This document shows positions 1-11,764 of a stretch of DNA of 64,000 bases, piece after piece. A program made the translations under genes and the position numbers. The notes below the pieces were generated by a model. The model saw only the letters and a list, made by a program, of their open reading frames with translations. It was not told where the DNA came from and searched no databases. Every line of letters starts with the position of its first letter. Within the stretch, counting starts at the first letter, position 1. The stretch comes from Patiria pectinifera. Lineage: Eukaryota > Echinodermata > Asteroidea > Valvatida > Asterinidae. The stretch lies in the NCBI GenBank assembly GCA_029964075.1, contig CM057141.1, forward strand, positions 10,168,001 through 10,232,000. The letters are read 5' to 3'.

Positions 1-471
1 TTTTACACTCATTGATTTAGGACCATGCAATAGAAATATCCCGCCAACATACCTTGAAAATGAATGCTGATTTATCTTTTCTGGACATTGTGATAAACTC
101 AAACTATATTACCAATTCTTCCAACCATACTCTTAAATTCCATGATTAAAATGTCACACTGATGGGTCTCATCCCGGTAATAAGCGACCAATGTGCTCAC
201 GATTGTCACTGAACAGTAGTCATTACACACGTACACATCCACCCATCCACGAGGTGCACACAAATGACACACCATTGAAAAATATTGTTAGTCTGGTCTT
301 CAAGTACTCCACTGCGGCGCACACCGCATTGATGTCTATCAGGTGCTTGATCGCATTGATTATTAGACTTGTCACCAGTCCATCCATTATCGTTACATTT
401 CGTCAGAAGTTTTTGGGCAAAAACGATACTTTACATGTATTTTTTTCTTTAAGTAGAAAATGGGAAATTCA

Positions 472-567
472 TAATTTTCGTAATTTAACAAAAAAATTGT
501 AATAATTACGAAAAATTTGTAATTTTCGTAATTTAACAAAAAAATTGTAATAATTACGAAAAATTTG
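472..567. repeat. 48-bp tandem duplication with inverted arms
   Basis: Two near-identical 48-bp units follow each other. Each starts with AATTTTCGTAATT and ends with the near-complement AATTACGAAAAATT, so each unit can fold into an AT-rich hairpin. The repeated YENYKFFVIITIFLLN pattern on the minus strand is a by-product of 48 being divisible by three. Confidence 0.85.
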
Positions 568-1239
568 TAATAGTTGGCAGCTATGCTACACCCCACGTGC
601 TAAACATTCACACAGTGAGTGTTCAACGTATACATAGCATATTGATCACTACGTTGTTGCCTGCTCAAAATTTTCAACATGTTCAGAATTTTCCTAGTTC
701 CCAGCGCACCTCTGCGAACCCCTACGAAACGCTAACGAATACAACTTATGCCAAACGTGTCACGAACAAATGACAACTTACACCAACATACACCTAAATT
801 TCCAAAAATTTCGGGCACACGTTAGCTCTATTCGCAACAGTGTGACAGGGCCTTTAGGGTAGCCGCATTGAATAACAGTTGGACTAAGTGTTGGATGCAT
901 TCGTGCAACCTACATGGAAGTGGATATTCGGGAGCAGTCAATTGAACTGTAATGCCCCTCCAGTTATCAATAGCCATGGGATTGTAATGAATAGTAGTAA
1001 TATAAAATGCTCTTAGATTCCATGGCTGCCTCTGTAGAGGCTAAATGTGACAACAAATGCCAGAGTTGGTAAAAAAATGGTTTTTAGAGACCAACACGAG
1101 AATTAAATTTGTTTCGGAACTTGTGACAGAAGAATGTTACATATGGGATACAGCTTGTCAAATGTTCCATTTGTGATCTGTGGGACTTTGAAATGTAGCT
1201 ACTGAATTTTCATAATTTGTTATACTGTGATTGTTGCAT

Positions 1240-1264
1240 TTCTTTCTTTCTTTCTTTCTTTCTT
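1240..1264. repeat. TTTC microsatellite
   Basis: About six uninterrupted TTTC units. Simple sequence, no further signal. Confidence 0.9.
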
Positions 1265-1615
1265 CGGGCAGCCGTGACCAATGAAAAAATGGCCATTACT
1301 TCTAAACTTTTCAGCCAATTTCAAACAGACTTGGTAAAATTAAACCTTGACACATGCCCTACCTGGCCATGTTCATAAAATCTGGCCAATGGTTATCCAT
1401 TGGTCAGTAGTGGTCATTTAATGAATATTTACAAAATGCTTCTTCTCCCACAGGGAGGGGCGAGAAACCCGTGAAAAACCCGTTTGGGATAAAACACGGG
1501 GAAATTCCCATTCAGCTCCTTGTTATTATGGCAACTAAGTTTGTTAACTCCATAGATCAGCAAATATTTAGATTTGTATTATCAGAGAAGACAGCGACAT
1601 ATACCAGTGTTGGAG

Positions 1616-1756
1616 GTCTCGAGGCCGGCCTTGGCCTCGAGGCCGATTTTCATGGCCTCGGCCTTGGCCTTGGCCTCGGAGGTGCAAGGCCTCGGCCTTG
1701 GCCTTGGCCTCGGCCTCTCCAGCCTCGGCGAATCGGTCGAGGCCGGCTCGAGGCCG
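1616..1756. repeat. Left subterminal GGCCTTGG/GGCCTCGG block
   Basis: Dense short repeats of GGCCTCGG and GGCCTTGG in the left end of the hAT-like element. Arrays of short subterminal motifs are known transposase-binding regions in hAT elements; that role is inferred here. Confidence 0.8.
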
Positions 1757-3298
1757 CCCATTTTGATGTGTTTTCTATTCTAATTAATTTTAATTTTTTA
1801 CCGTATCAAACCCTCGAGATTCTGCCGCAGTGGGTTCCGTGAAACGAACGCATATACAATGTACGCACGAATGAACTGGAAATGGTTGCATTGAACGTAC
1901 TAACGTACGTAGCATCTTCGCCTAGCATGCGCTTCAGCTTTCCACGTGCGTGCAAGCGTTATAAACTGTTACCGCGTGCCAGACTACATAAGTCTGGCAC
2001 CAATCCCATTTGCGTACAATAACATGTGGTAGTAGACTAGTCCGGTTGCAGTGTTGTACAAAATTTTCTCGTTTCGCCCCTGTACCCCCACCTTTAAAAA
2101 TGATTTGCAGCAAGGTGCGGCAAGCTTAATCATTTCTTTTTATAGGCCACTGTTTCAGTAAAAGTCTGAACTTTCTGGGTACGATCGAGTGTACTAGTCC
2201 GTACCTTTTTTTTTCTTCATAAAGATATGATAAAAACAATTACGATTTATCAAGTAGATTTTATTTTTACACGGTGATTTAAATGAAAGTTCCAGCTCAC
2301 ATGGTAATGTTTGGCGCAAATGGTCGATATGGAAAGCACGATTTCAATTCCTTTTTCCATCCAAATGAATGCAAAGTCTGAATGAATGTTTTAATAATAG
2401 GAGTCAGTATTCCTCGTGGTACCAGGATACTTTTTTTGTATTTTTAGAGCCATGTTGATACTTATTACGTGTATAAGCACGGTTTGAAATTGACTAATTT
2501 TGCGTGGTTACAGATATACGGCCAAAACCTCTGGACTCCCTACCTCTTGCCATGATCTTAAAATTCTTCGAAGCCATTGGATTCAAATCGGATGATCCGA
2601 GAATTCATGGTCATTTTGATGAACTGAGTGATATCTGCAAGCATGTTCCGTGTTGCCGTGTTGTTTGGAGCAGGATTGGCCATTGCCAGACTTTGTCTGG
2701 TACCGCGGTATTAACAGTGATAATGCGTGGACATTTATCCAGTTGTGTGGAGCGGGATTGGAACTATGCTTTGCCAGAGTCTGGTCGCATCGCGGTGTTT
2801 GCTCGGCGCGCGCCTGGACAGTGCGAAGGTCAGGGGGGGGGGTGGGTCGTAGCTTTTTGGTTATGAGTGGTAAAAACCTGATTCAAAAATCAAGTTGTTG
2901 TTTATTTAATGGGGATTCCTGTGATATTAAGCATTTTGATAGGTTTTGAAAATAAGATTTATAAAACATGCTAAAGTAAATGATGTAAATCTTACAGAAT
3001 TGAAACTCAAAATTTTGCCATTTAAATTGTTGTATCTCTATAGGGCAAACACCTATGAGCCTGATTCAATGCCATTGATTTTGTTGTGTAATTTGCTTTC
3101 AGTGATACAAAACTTGAGATTTCTTTCTTTAAAAAATAAAATTCGCCGGACTCCCTACAAGAGGAAACCCATTGCAAGCTGTAAATTTGTAAGCCAGGCA
3201 CACCAAAACTCAGTGAATTCAACTAAAAAGATGTTAAAACTCCAACATAATCTTAGCCTTGTTTTAGTGATTTATATTTTATTACCTGTTTTGATAGC

Positions 3299-3408
3299 TG
3301 GCCTCGGCCTCGGCCTTGGCCTTGGCCTCAGAGGTGGTGGCCTCGGCCTTGGCCTCGCGGTTGTGGCCTCGGCCTCGGCCTTGGCCTCGGAGGTTGTGGC
3401 CTCGACCA
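3299..3408. repeat. Right subterminal GGCCTTGG/GGCCTCGG block
   Basis: The same short motifs as the left end fill the last 110 bp of the element, supporting the two ends as one unit. Confidence 0.8.
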
Positions 3409-3529
3409 CAACACTGACAAATACTCACATAGGCCTACTTATTTGCAGAAATATTACTGACTGAACATTTTACGTAGTTCAGATTTGAATGAGGTTAGAG
3501 AAGTCATGGTTCTCAATGGCACATGCAAA

Positions 3530-5534
3530 TTATTCCATATGATTGTACCAGTTACAGCAAAGCTTGAGGCATAACATTGTTTTTTTTTGGCAAATCCTCA
3601 GTGCCATATCAGTGGATTGTCTCGTTTCACGAATTTGAATAAGTGGTGCAAACATATTTGTCATATACAAAGGAGTAATTGTGTTTATACATTTGTAAAC
3701 AAGAATAGCCTTTTTATACTCAACTCTTTCAGCAAATGACATCCAATTAAGACCAGCAAACATATCGGCTGAAGGAGCTAAGACTGCACACTTCAGGATT
3801 ATCCACGCTGCTCTTGTCAGACATTAATTAAGAATATTGTCGTGCGATGTGTACCTTCCCACCCATACAGTACTACAATAATCTAAAGATGGTATAACTA
3901 AGCTAACAAAAAGAGAGTGCAGACTGCTATGGGGAACATAGTCATGGATTCTATTTAGCATACCTAGTTTAGAGGAAACAGTTTTCTTCACGTATTCAAT
4001 GTGTAGGCCCCTACTTAAAGTGTCATCAATAATAACACCTAAACATTTACAAGAGTTCACCTTTACAACTGGACTACCATCAATACTGACATCAAGGTCA
4101 GTACTGCAGACTTTCATTTTAGTTCCAATAAGTATGGATTTGGTTTTGCTGGCATTTATTGTAAGTTTGTTTCTGACGCACCAATCGTAAATTCTCACTA
4201 GGGCTGTATTCAAGTTGTTCTCTATTTCATCAACACTGCTAGAACTACACGTTTATGTCCAGTCATCGGCATACACGAACAAATTACACTCTCTAGGGAT
4301 ACAAAGCACAAATTACACTCTCTAGGGATACAAAGCGGTAGGTCACTTAAAATAATAAATAACAGTGGACCTAAAATTGATCCCTGTAGTGCCAGTGTTA
4401 AGTGGTAGGGCTTTAGATATGTTGCCCTCAATATTCACAGATTGACTATGTTCACTTAGATATGACTTAAACCAGTTGATGACAGAGGTTGACATATTAA
4501 CCCTTTCAAGTTTATCTAGGAGAGTTGCATGATCAACAGAGTCAAATGTTTTACTTAGATCTATAAAAACAGTGCCTGTTATTTCCCCACGCTCCATAGC
4601 CGGAAAACATTTGTTCATTAAATCATGTAAGGTAGTTTTAGTTGAGTGTTAAGACCTACACCCTGACTGACAGCAAGGAATCAGATTACTTTCCTCAAGG
4701 TAAGAGTACACTGCTGAATGTATCCATCTTTCTAAAATCTTAGAGATAATCGGCAGTATTGAGATAGGCCGATAGTTATTTGTATTACACTTGTCACCAC
4801 CCTTGTGAATAGGCATAACCAAGGCGTGTTTCCACTCATTAGGGTATTGTTCGCATTTAATCGAGAGATTAAAGATGTGCGTAAAGGATTTAGTTATGTA
4901 CGAAGACATTATTTTAATCATTTTCACACTTATTCCATCTGGACCTGTTGCTTTTCCGACCAACATTGATGATATTTGCTTTTGAACATAGTCTTCAGCA
5001 ATCTCAGGCAGTCAGCACTTTTCATCAAGTGAATCTGTATCAAAAGAGCAGATATTGTTGTCCACTTCGAGTTCACATGGAGGGGTATTACTGGCCATAC
5101 GTGTTCTGATTGTTGAGAAATGTTTGTTAAAAGTATCAGCAATGTCGGTGAGATCATCAATGAATTCCCCATTCTGGGAAAAAATAGACTTTGGAATACT
5201 TGTCAGTTTATTGGGGAGAACCTCTTTTAGTTTTTTTCCACAGAATGGAAGAGTTGCCTTTTATTTTCCTCGTTGGTTGATTGAAAGTGTTCGCTTTTCT
5301 TGTGGATTTTGTCAGTGGTCATGTTTCGAAGCTTTTTGTATACGCTCCAATCATTTTGTGAGCCTGAACATCTAACCACTTTATTTGCATGGTCTCGCTG
5401 TCGCATAAGTGTTAGAATTTCCCCATCGAGCCAAGGCAACAATGCACCACAAATACATTTTGATTTCATTGGTGCATGGTGGTTAATAATACTCATAAAC
5501 AAAGAGTGCCACATGGACCATGCTTCATTTACAT
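3530..5534 (-). pseudogene. LINE ORF2 reverse transcriptase, broken
   Basis: Read from high to low coordinates. The post-endonuclease linker has VNEAW, then HAPMK (5514-5227). The RT fingers carry GPDGISVKMIK (just below 4966), then NNYRPISILPIISKILER and QSG. The palm has VFIDLSKTFDSVDH near 4560, then QGSILGPLLF near 4380. The active site reads YADD at about 4265 and is followed within three codons by a stop. Then come KLTINASKTK and KCLGVIIDD (4213-3824) and a C-terminal region with LNWMSFAERV (3763-3530). A tandem duplication of about 29 bp (4275-4335) breaks the frame between the QGS and YADD motifs. The endonuclease is absent from this piece. In life the protein would nick DNA and prime reverse transcription on the target. 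Confidence 0.85.
5530..5534. other. Target-site duplication, left copy (TACAT)
   Basis: TACAT directly precedes the BEL 5' LTR and recurs at 12278-12282 directly after the 3' LTR. Five base pairs is the usual BEL/Pao duplication. Confidence 0.92.
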
Positions 5535-6047
5535 TGTAGTTTCCAAGATCTCTGCCTTATATGTTAATGATGTTTACTCACCTTTCATCCCTGTGCACTG
5601 CGCCCATTCAGTGACCCGGCCTATTTGCATGCGAAGTGTGGGGGCGCAATGTATTATGGGGCGATTTTTAGAAATGTGTCTGAAGTGTTTGTAGTGTTTA
5701 GCTGGTGGAGCTGATATCCATTTTTTTACCATTTTATTGACATATTCTGCCATGACATCATGTGATATTTATCTGTGAATAATGGACAAACCTTCGGGAA
5801 CTTAGTGAGCTTCGTGAACCTTGTGAATAATGTGAAATTCATGAACCATTGGTGATCTTTGTGACCGAACTTTGTGAACGCAAGTTGACTATCGATATCG
5901 TGAGTAGCTTGTGATCATCGAACTTATAAACTGTGATGTGAATCTTGTATATCGTTAATACCTGTTCAGAATACTCAAGAATAAATGTGATAAGAGGCAG
6001 ATATGAGTAAAGAGATTCAGTGTGTCCACCGTTGCTGAAAACTTACA
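5535..6047 (+). repeat. BEL 5' LTR
   Basis: 513 bp, from TGTAGTTTCC to AACTTACA, aligned end to end with 11765-12277. No confident TATA box. The primer-binding site was not identified with confidence: TGGCAC starts at 6056, a few bases into the interior, but I could not match a tRNA. Confidence 0.92.
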
Positions 6048-6198
6048 GTAAAAAATGGCACATTTTGAACATTTTGTGAAACTGAATGGACCTGTGTAAA
6101 GAACCCCTGTGACTCGAGTTTTTCCGGAATCTGGGCAAATCGTGTTTCGACCTGAAAATTGTCATTTGCCAAAGTAGCCTACCACACATCTAACCACC

Positions 6199-8120
6199 AT
6201 GGATACCCATGATGAAGCAGACAAAACTCCGGACAAAACTGACTCATCAAGCACAGGTTCAATGCCCAAGCTCACGCTAAATGACACTGGGGCTGGAGCA
6301 ATAAATTCCTGTCAAGGATGACACGATGGGACTGACTGATGACACAGAGGAAATCCAGCCAGAAGATAGTGTCTCTGTGGCACTATTTCATGAGAAACAG
6401 CCCGGAAGTGTCTCTGGATGATCTTATACAAGCAAGGCCTCTATGAAACCCACAGTGTCCTCGCTACGCCGCAGAAACCAAGCAAAGGAAGCGGAGCTCA
6501 CAGCCAGATCCGCTGCCCTAAAAGCCACCAACAAGCTGCAAGAACGCAAGCGGGCCCTCCAAAGACAGATTCAACTCAAAGAAGCTGAAGAAGAAATAAT
6601 GTGTCTAAGACAGCTACAAAAGATACAAGAGGAGAAAAAATAGAAAGTGAGCAGCAAGGGATAGAGATAAACGCAGAGTTACAAGCAGCAAAGGCTGTAA
6701 CTACGATGCTGTGTGAAGAAGAATTATCCGATGTGTGCTCACAAACTTCACGCAATATTACAGATACGGTAACACAGGCTGTTGCCGCTGAAATCTCCAG
6801 ACCAAAACCTGCAACTGCTGAGACCCCGAAGAAAAGTACATGTAGATTGAATCCTGACGCATCCACATTCTCCGTCTAACCAGTGGTCGAGTCTAGCAGT
6901 CCAATGATGCCACCAATTGTAACACAAGATAAGAACCCATGTTTTAACGTGCAACAAACCAAACCTGAGTTGAAAACAGAGACTGAAGATGGCCAACAAA
7001 ACCCTGCGCAGAGACAGCCTTAGACAGGAAAGAGCCCCAAAACCATGACAATGGCAGCAATCCTCAGCAAAATTGTGATAGCCAAAGAGATGCGGCTCTT
7101 CCAACTTCTGAGATGAATCCCTTCAACAGAGTGGATATTCTGTCTTACATGACCTTCATGAAGAACTTTTGATATGTAGTCGAAAACAAGACCAGTGACC
7201 CAGCTAGAAGACTTGGGCTTCTCTTGAAATATACTAAAGGTGAAGCACATGAGCTAATAAAAGAATGCCCCATAATAGAACAACCATCGAAGGCATATGA
7301 GCGAGCTAAGTGGCTACTGAAGCGAGATGACAGACAGCCATCGCTCCTTGCGGCAGCCTACAAAGGCACAGCCGAGCACTGGGAAAGGGTTGCAGCAGGA
7401 GACAAGACTGGTCTGAGAAAATTCTCAATCTTTCTTATCAATTGCTGCAACGGCAAAACTAGCCAACCCTGACATGGCGAGCATCGACGGATTTGAATTC
7501 CTGAAAGTGTTGGCTGGAAAACTGCCCACTGCCCTTCAGCAACAATGGAACAAGCAGGTGGGAAAACTGAGAGAAGTTGATCAACGATCCCCCACACTGG
7601 AGGATTTCGAGAAGTTCATAGGCCAAATTTCCAGGAATGAAAATGATCCCCGCATCGCTGGCCTAGGATACCAGAAAAGAAATGAAGAGGGCAAGAAAAC
7701 AAGTGAAAGTGGCCTATTTCAAAACCAGAGGAGCGACCCCAAAGAAGGCCTTTGCAGTGGCAGTAAAGGAAAAGAAAGTAAAACCCCAAACCGCAGCTAA
7801 AGAAAACAGAGCAGCTCAGGCACCATGTTTATACTGAGCAAAGGGACAAATCATTGTGTGCTGGACTGCAGATAATTCAACGCGCTGGATTCAAAGGTGA
7901 AATCAGAATTTTGCCATAAGAAAGTTCTGTGCTTTGCATGCTTGAATCCAGGGCACATGAAGAAAACTTGCCCAAATCCAGACTTGGCGAAATGCAGTCA
8001 ATGCTCGAGATGCCATGTGACAGCCATGCACAACCCGGACTTTCAACCAGATTCATCAAAACCCAACATAAGCAGTCTTATCAAGCTGTACAAATTACAA
8101 CAGGTCGTGTGGGCGTGAAA
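6199..8120 (+). pseudogene. BEL Gag, frameshifted
   Basis: The likely start is ATG 6199 in the good context accaccATGg, about 150 bp after the LTR. That frame stops near 6320, and pieces continue in other frames. There is a lysine/glutamate-rich coiled-coil stretch (6443-6643), a serine/threonine-rich stretch (6601-6879), and a DUF1759-like core with LLLKYTKGEAHELI and AYERAKWLLK (7170-7472). A helical stretch with LPTALQQQWNKQ (7474-7800) follows, then a zinc knuckle CFACLNPGHMKKTC (7930-7971) and a second Cys/His cluster CSQCSRCHVTAMH (7996-8034). Gag would form the particle and bind RNA. At least four frame changes break it. Confidence 0.8.
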
Positions 8121-8159
8121 TCAAGGGCATGCTGCGTCACAAATCAACCTACTGATGGC

Positions 8160-9020
8160 CATAATTCCAGTGACAATCAAAGCAAGATCCAGCAATGAAT
8201 GCCTTACAACATATGCATTCATTGACAACGGATGTGGAGCTGTTTTCTGCACCAAGAGCTCAATCAACTCCTGAGGACTCACAAGAAATGATCAACACAG
8301 ATATCATTCTTGATGAGCTGCAGCTTGGCAACGTTGATGGTGACACCTTAATCGATTTCCAAGCAGTTTACATGAAGGACAGTATGCCAGTCACATTACG
8401 AGATGCCCCATCCCAGGGAGACACAAATCAGTGGAATCATCTGAAGCACATCAAGCTTCCCGACTCAAGAAACATTGACATCCCAAAAGTCACACTGATG
8501 ATTGGAGTCAATGTACCGGCTGCATCAACACCACTGGAGAATTCAGCTGTCAGTCTGGGGACCCGTACGCCATCAGAACCCCCCAGGCTGGCTACTTTTC
8601 GGGTTACCTCAATTTAGGATGAGACAGACATCAGCGTCAACTTTTGCAGGGTTGACAATGGATCAATCTATGGTGGCAGGGATTATCCTGATGAGCAGTT
8701 GAAACGATACATCAACATGGATTTCAACGAACGACTTAGTGATGAAAAGCAAGCCCTGTTGGTAGAAGACAAACAATTCCTGAAGATAATGGATGTCTCT
8801 GTGGTCAAAACCAGTGGCCACTACTAGATGTCACTACCATTCCGTGATGGGAGTACCATCATGCCGGACAATCGTTCCCAGGCAGATGTGTTTGCTACAA
8901 GGTTAAAGAAAAACGTCTGAAGGATGAAAAGCTTGAAACGTAGTACTCTGATTTCATGACCAATCTAGAAAAGAAGGGCTTTGCAGAGAAGGTGCCACTA
9001 CCAGAAATAGAATGAGATGA
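8160..9020 (+). pseudogene. BEL protease and start of RT, broken
   Basis: Around 8205-8265 the sequence reads YAFIDNGCGAVFCTKS. This is the BEL-type aspartic protease active-site region, with DNG where retropepsins usually have DTG or DSG; a stop follows shortly. The open stretch 8195-8617 in another frame has no motif and may be the protease C-terminal part read out of frame. Further linker and RT N-terminal fragments lie up to about 9020, with several stops. The protease assignment rests on position and this one motif. Confidence 0.55.
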
Positions 9021-9029
9021 CGGAAGAGT

Positions 9030-10334
9030 GTGGTACATTCCACACTATGGTGTACGCCATCCCCCCCCCCCCAAAAAAAACCCGACAAGTTGAGGGTGGT
9101 CTTCAACTGCCCAGTAATCTTCAAGGATAACTCGCTCAACAGCCAACTTCTGCAAGGCCCAGACATGACCAATCATATGTACGGTGTTCTGATTCGATGG
9201 AGACAGGAAAATATTGCTATCATGGCAGACATCAAAGCCATGTTTTACCAGGTGAGGGTGACACCAGAAGGCTGCGATATGTTGCGGTACTTGTGGTGTC
9301 CGGAAGGTAATCTGCAGAGAGAACCATAGATGTACCAGATGCTGGTGCATTTGTTTGGTGCGGTATCTTCACCAACTATGCCCTCAAGGAGACAGATACT
9401 GACAATGCACACAAGTACAGAAAAGAAGTGATCGAGGCCATACAAAAGGACTTCTATGTTGATGACTTCCTGAAGTCCGTGGCAACTGAAGATGAAGGCA
9501 TCAGCCTTGTACTTGATGTAAAAAAGGTAACAGCAGAAGGAGGCTTCGACCTCACTAAATGCTCAGCAACAGCCAAGGAGACGATCCCACCAGAAGAGCG
9601 AGCCAAAGATGTGAAGGATTTGGACCTTCACACAGATCTCCTTCCAGTGGAACGTGCTTTGGGCGTGAAATGGTGCAGCAAAACGGACCAACTGAAGTTT
9701 GGTCTAAAAGAAGTCAACCCAAAGGCCACTAGGAGGAACATCCTATCTGTATTGAGTTCTGTGTACCACCCGTTTGGAGTGACGTCTCCATACGTGTTGC
9801 AGGCCAAGATGATCTTGCAATCCCTGTGCCAAGAACGAATGGGCTGGGATGAACCAATACCGGAGAAAACTCAAGCAAAATGGGAGAAATGGCTGAAAGA
9901 CCTGCCAAACTTAGATAATGTGAAGCTGAACCGGTGTTTCAAGCCCAAAGATTTTGGTAAGGTTGTCAACATACAGCTGCATCATTTTGCAGATGCAAGA
10001 CGGCTATGGCACTGTAACATATCTGATATCAACCAATGAGACGAACCATATCCACTGTGAATTTGTGAGTGCAAAGTGCCAGGTAGCCCCCTTGAAAGCA
10101 CACACAATCGTGAAGCTAGAGCTCACTGCCTCCACATCAGCTGTACGCCAGAGTGACGTGATGCAGAGAGAGATGATCATGAACATCGTACAATACCATC
10201 TTTTGGACAGACAGCCAATCTGTCCTGAAGTACATCACCAACAAAACTGCCAGACGCCCAGTTTTTGTGGCCAACCGCATAGCTGTGATCAGAGATGGTT
10301 CAGACATTGGCCAGTGGAGATATGTCCCGACTAA
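9030..10334 (+). pseudogene. BEL reverse transcriptase, A17-type region and RNase H, broken
   Basis: KLRVVFNCP, LLQGPDMTNH and MADIKAMFYQV (9081-9256) are classic Pao RT blocks. The catalytic segment reads YVDDFLKSV at 9455. It is followed by a long intact Pao-type stretch (to 10039) with LGVKWCSKTDQL and FGVTSPYVLQAKMILQ. RNase H begins at LHHFADA (about 9978) and continues in a different frame with VKLELTAS (to 10334). A run of 13 C followed by 8 A at 9061-9082 disrupts the RT N-terminus, and further frame changes lie near 9330 and 10000. RT would copy the RNA into cDNA inside the particle. Confidence 0.88.
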
Positions 10335-10470
10335 AATGAACCCTGCAGATCATGCTTCACGTGGCCTCAGTGCAGAAGAAGTGATCAGCAAACCATAGTG
10401 GCTTGGAGGCCCAAACTTCCTGAGCCAACCAGAGAAAAGTTGGCCCGGCACAGAGCAAATCCCGACAGAG

Positions 10471-11700
10471 GTGGACGACTGTGAAGTGGCTGACAGACAC
10501 GTAGCTGTTGAGGTAGCTGCAAATGCCACCATCACATCTGTTGCAGCCATTTCCGTAGATCAGCTAATCCATCATTATTCTGACTGGACGAAGCTGAAAA
10601 GAGCTGTGGTATTGTGGTTGTGCCTACAGACCATGCTTCGACAAAGGGCTAACCGCAGCAAAATGCCTCAGCAGAAAAGGCCCCTGACGGTAGAAGAAAT
10701 ACAAAATGCAGAAAGAGCCATCATCAAATATGTGCAAAGATCTGCATTTCCCAAAGAACTAGAGGCTCTTCAAAACACAAAGATGACCAGTGATAATCCC
10801 AAAGACTGTGATACCACAGGAAAGGATGCCGTGACAGAACAACGCCAACGCCAAAGGAAGCCCCGATCAATCTTGATCCAGAACTCCAGGATGGTTTGCT
10901 GAGAGTGGGGGAAGACTCCGGAATGCGCCCATTCCACAAAATGCAAAGCAACCAGTAATTCTTCCTAAAAATAACTACGTGTCTGCACTGCTGATTACCC
11001 ACACACATCAAAAGGTTGGACATCAGGGCTGAAACCATGTTCTTGCAGAATGGAGACAGAACTATTGGATAATCAAAGCCGGTGCCATAGTGAAAAACAA
11101 TGTGAAACATTGTAATGTGTGCTAACAGAGAGTTACAAAACGCTAAGAACGAGTGGAATGACGACAAGATCATCACCTTCACCGCCAATCGTGGTATCAA
11201 GTGGGTTTTCAATCCACCTGGTGCCTCTCAACAAGGTGGAGTGTAGGAGAGACAAATTCGAACCATATGCAAGATCCTGAACTCCATCCTCAATGAGCAG
11301 TTCATTCAAACCACCAGGAGTGAGGAGCAGTTGAACACGTTGATGTGCGAAGTAGAGGCAATCATAAATAGCAGGCCTCTAACCAGATCTTCAGATGGCC
11401 CAACCGACCTGGATGTCATCACATAGTCTCAGGTCACCCTTAGGCAAGGGAAGTACCTGTTTGCCTCCCGAGCCAGGGTTACAGACTGGAGGATTACTGA
11501 TCAGTCAGCTGAACTGGAGTCTATTCCATGAGTTCCTTGTTATACAACACTCCAAAGCACTTTCGAACATTGAACTTTTGGACAGCAGAAGAGACCATCT
11601 TGTCGATTGGACAATTGAACATTCAAACTTCCCAACCATTTTGTATTGCCTATTTGCACGTTTAAAGTTGTAGTTCTAGTCTATTATTATTAATCAGCTT
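10471..11700 (+). pseudogene. BEL integrase, broken and internally deleted
   Basis: The N-terminal part has the expected helix AERAIIKYVQRSAFPKEL (10711-10764). A zinc-binding region with LLITHTHQKVGHQG follows near 10990-11027, then HCNVC near 11111-11125. Directly afterwards comes RELQNAKNEWNDDK, which in intact elements follows the second catalytic aspartate. The block between, carrying the first two acidic residues of the DDE triad, is therefore missing, with the junction at about 11120. The glutamate segment survives as GASQQGGV-stop-ERQIRTICKIL near 11220. The C-terminal stretch with INSRPLTRSSDGPTDLD reaches about 11420. Confidence 0.8.
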
Positions 11701-11764
11701 TTGGAGATCATTGGAATTACGAATGTGTAGTTACCGCCCGTTACCGGTGCGACTGGGGCTGGAA

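Larger units (their letters stand above)
1..1604. other. AT-rich non-coding DNA
   Basis: No frame here resembles a protein I recognise. The stretch holds a 48-bp tandem duplication and a TTTC microsatellite, listed separately. The right edge is set by the start of the hAT-like element. Confidence 0.5.
1605..3416. mobile_element. hAT-like non-autonomous DNA transposon
   Basis: The element starts CAGTGTTGGAGGTC and ends GACCACAACACTG, so the terminal inverted repeats share CAGTGTTG, the usual hAT end. It is flanked by ACATATAC (1597-1604) and ACAAATAC (3417-3424), an 8-bp duplication with one mismatch; 8 bp is the hAT signature. Just inside each end lies a block of GGCCTCGG/GGCCTTGG repeats. 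The 1.5-kb interior has only short frames, none recognisable as transposase, so it is probably mobilised in trans. An interior frame near 2504-2866 is open for 120 codons but matches nothing I know. The family call rests on ends plus duplication. Confidence 0.8.
3480..5534 (-). mobile_element. LINE (APE-type non-LTR retrotransposon), 3' part
   Basis: A minus-strand LINE holding the linker after the endonuclease and a reverse transcriptase of the Jockey/CR1/L2 kind. The 5' edge at 5534 is not its true end: a BEL/Pao element inserted there, and the same frame stays open for about 14 codons on the far side (12283 onward). The 3' end lies somewhere between the hAT right end and about 3490; I see no clear tail. 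Several stops and frame changes make the copy inactive. Confidence 0.85.

Noticed and set aside
1471-1842. Two long overlapping plus-strand frames rich in Gly/Leu and Pro/Arg
   Set aside because: They are made by the GGCCTTGG subterminal repeats of the hAT-like element, open in more than one frame because of composition.
2504-2949. Overlapping plus-strand frames inside the hAT-like element as a transposase
   Set aside because: No hAT dimerisation or zinc-finger motif, and the frames overlap each other through a G run.
5055-5694. Plus-strand frames over the LINE and BEL LTR
   Set aside because: They run across the LINE/LTR junction and mirror minus-strand RT sequence.
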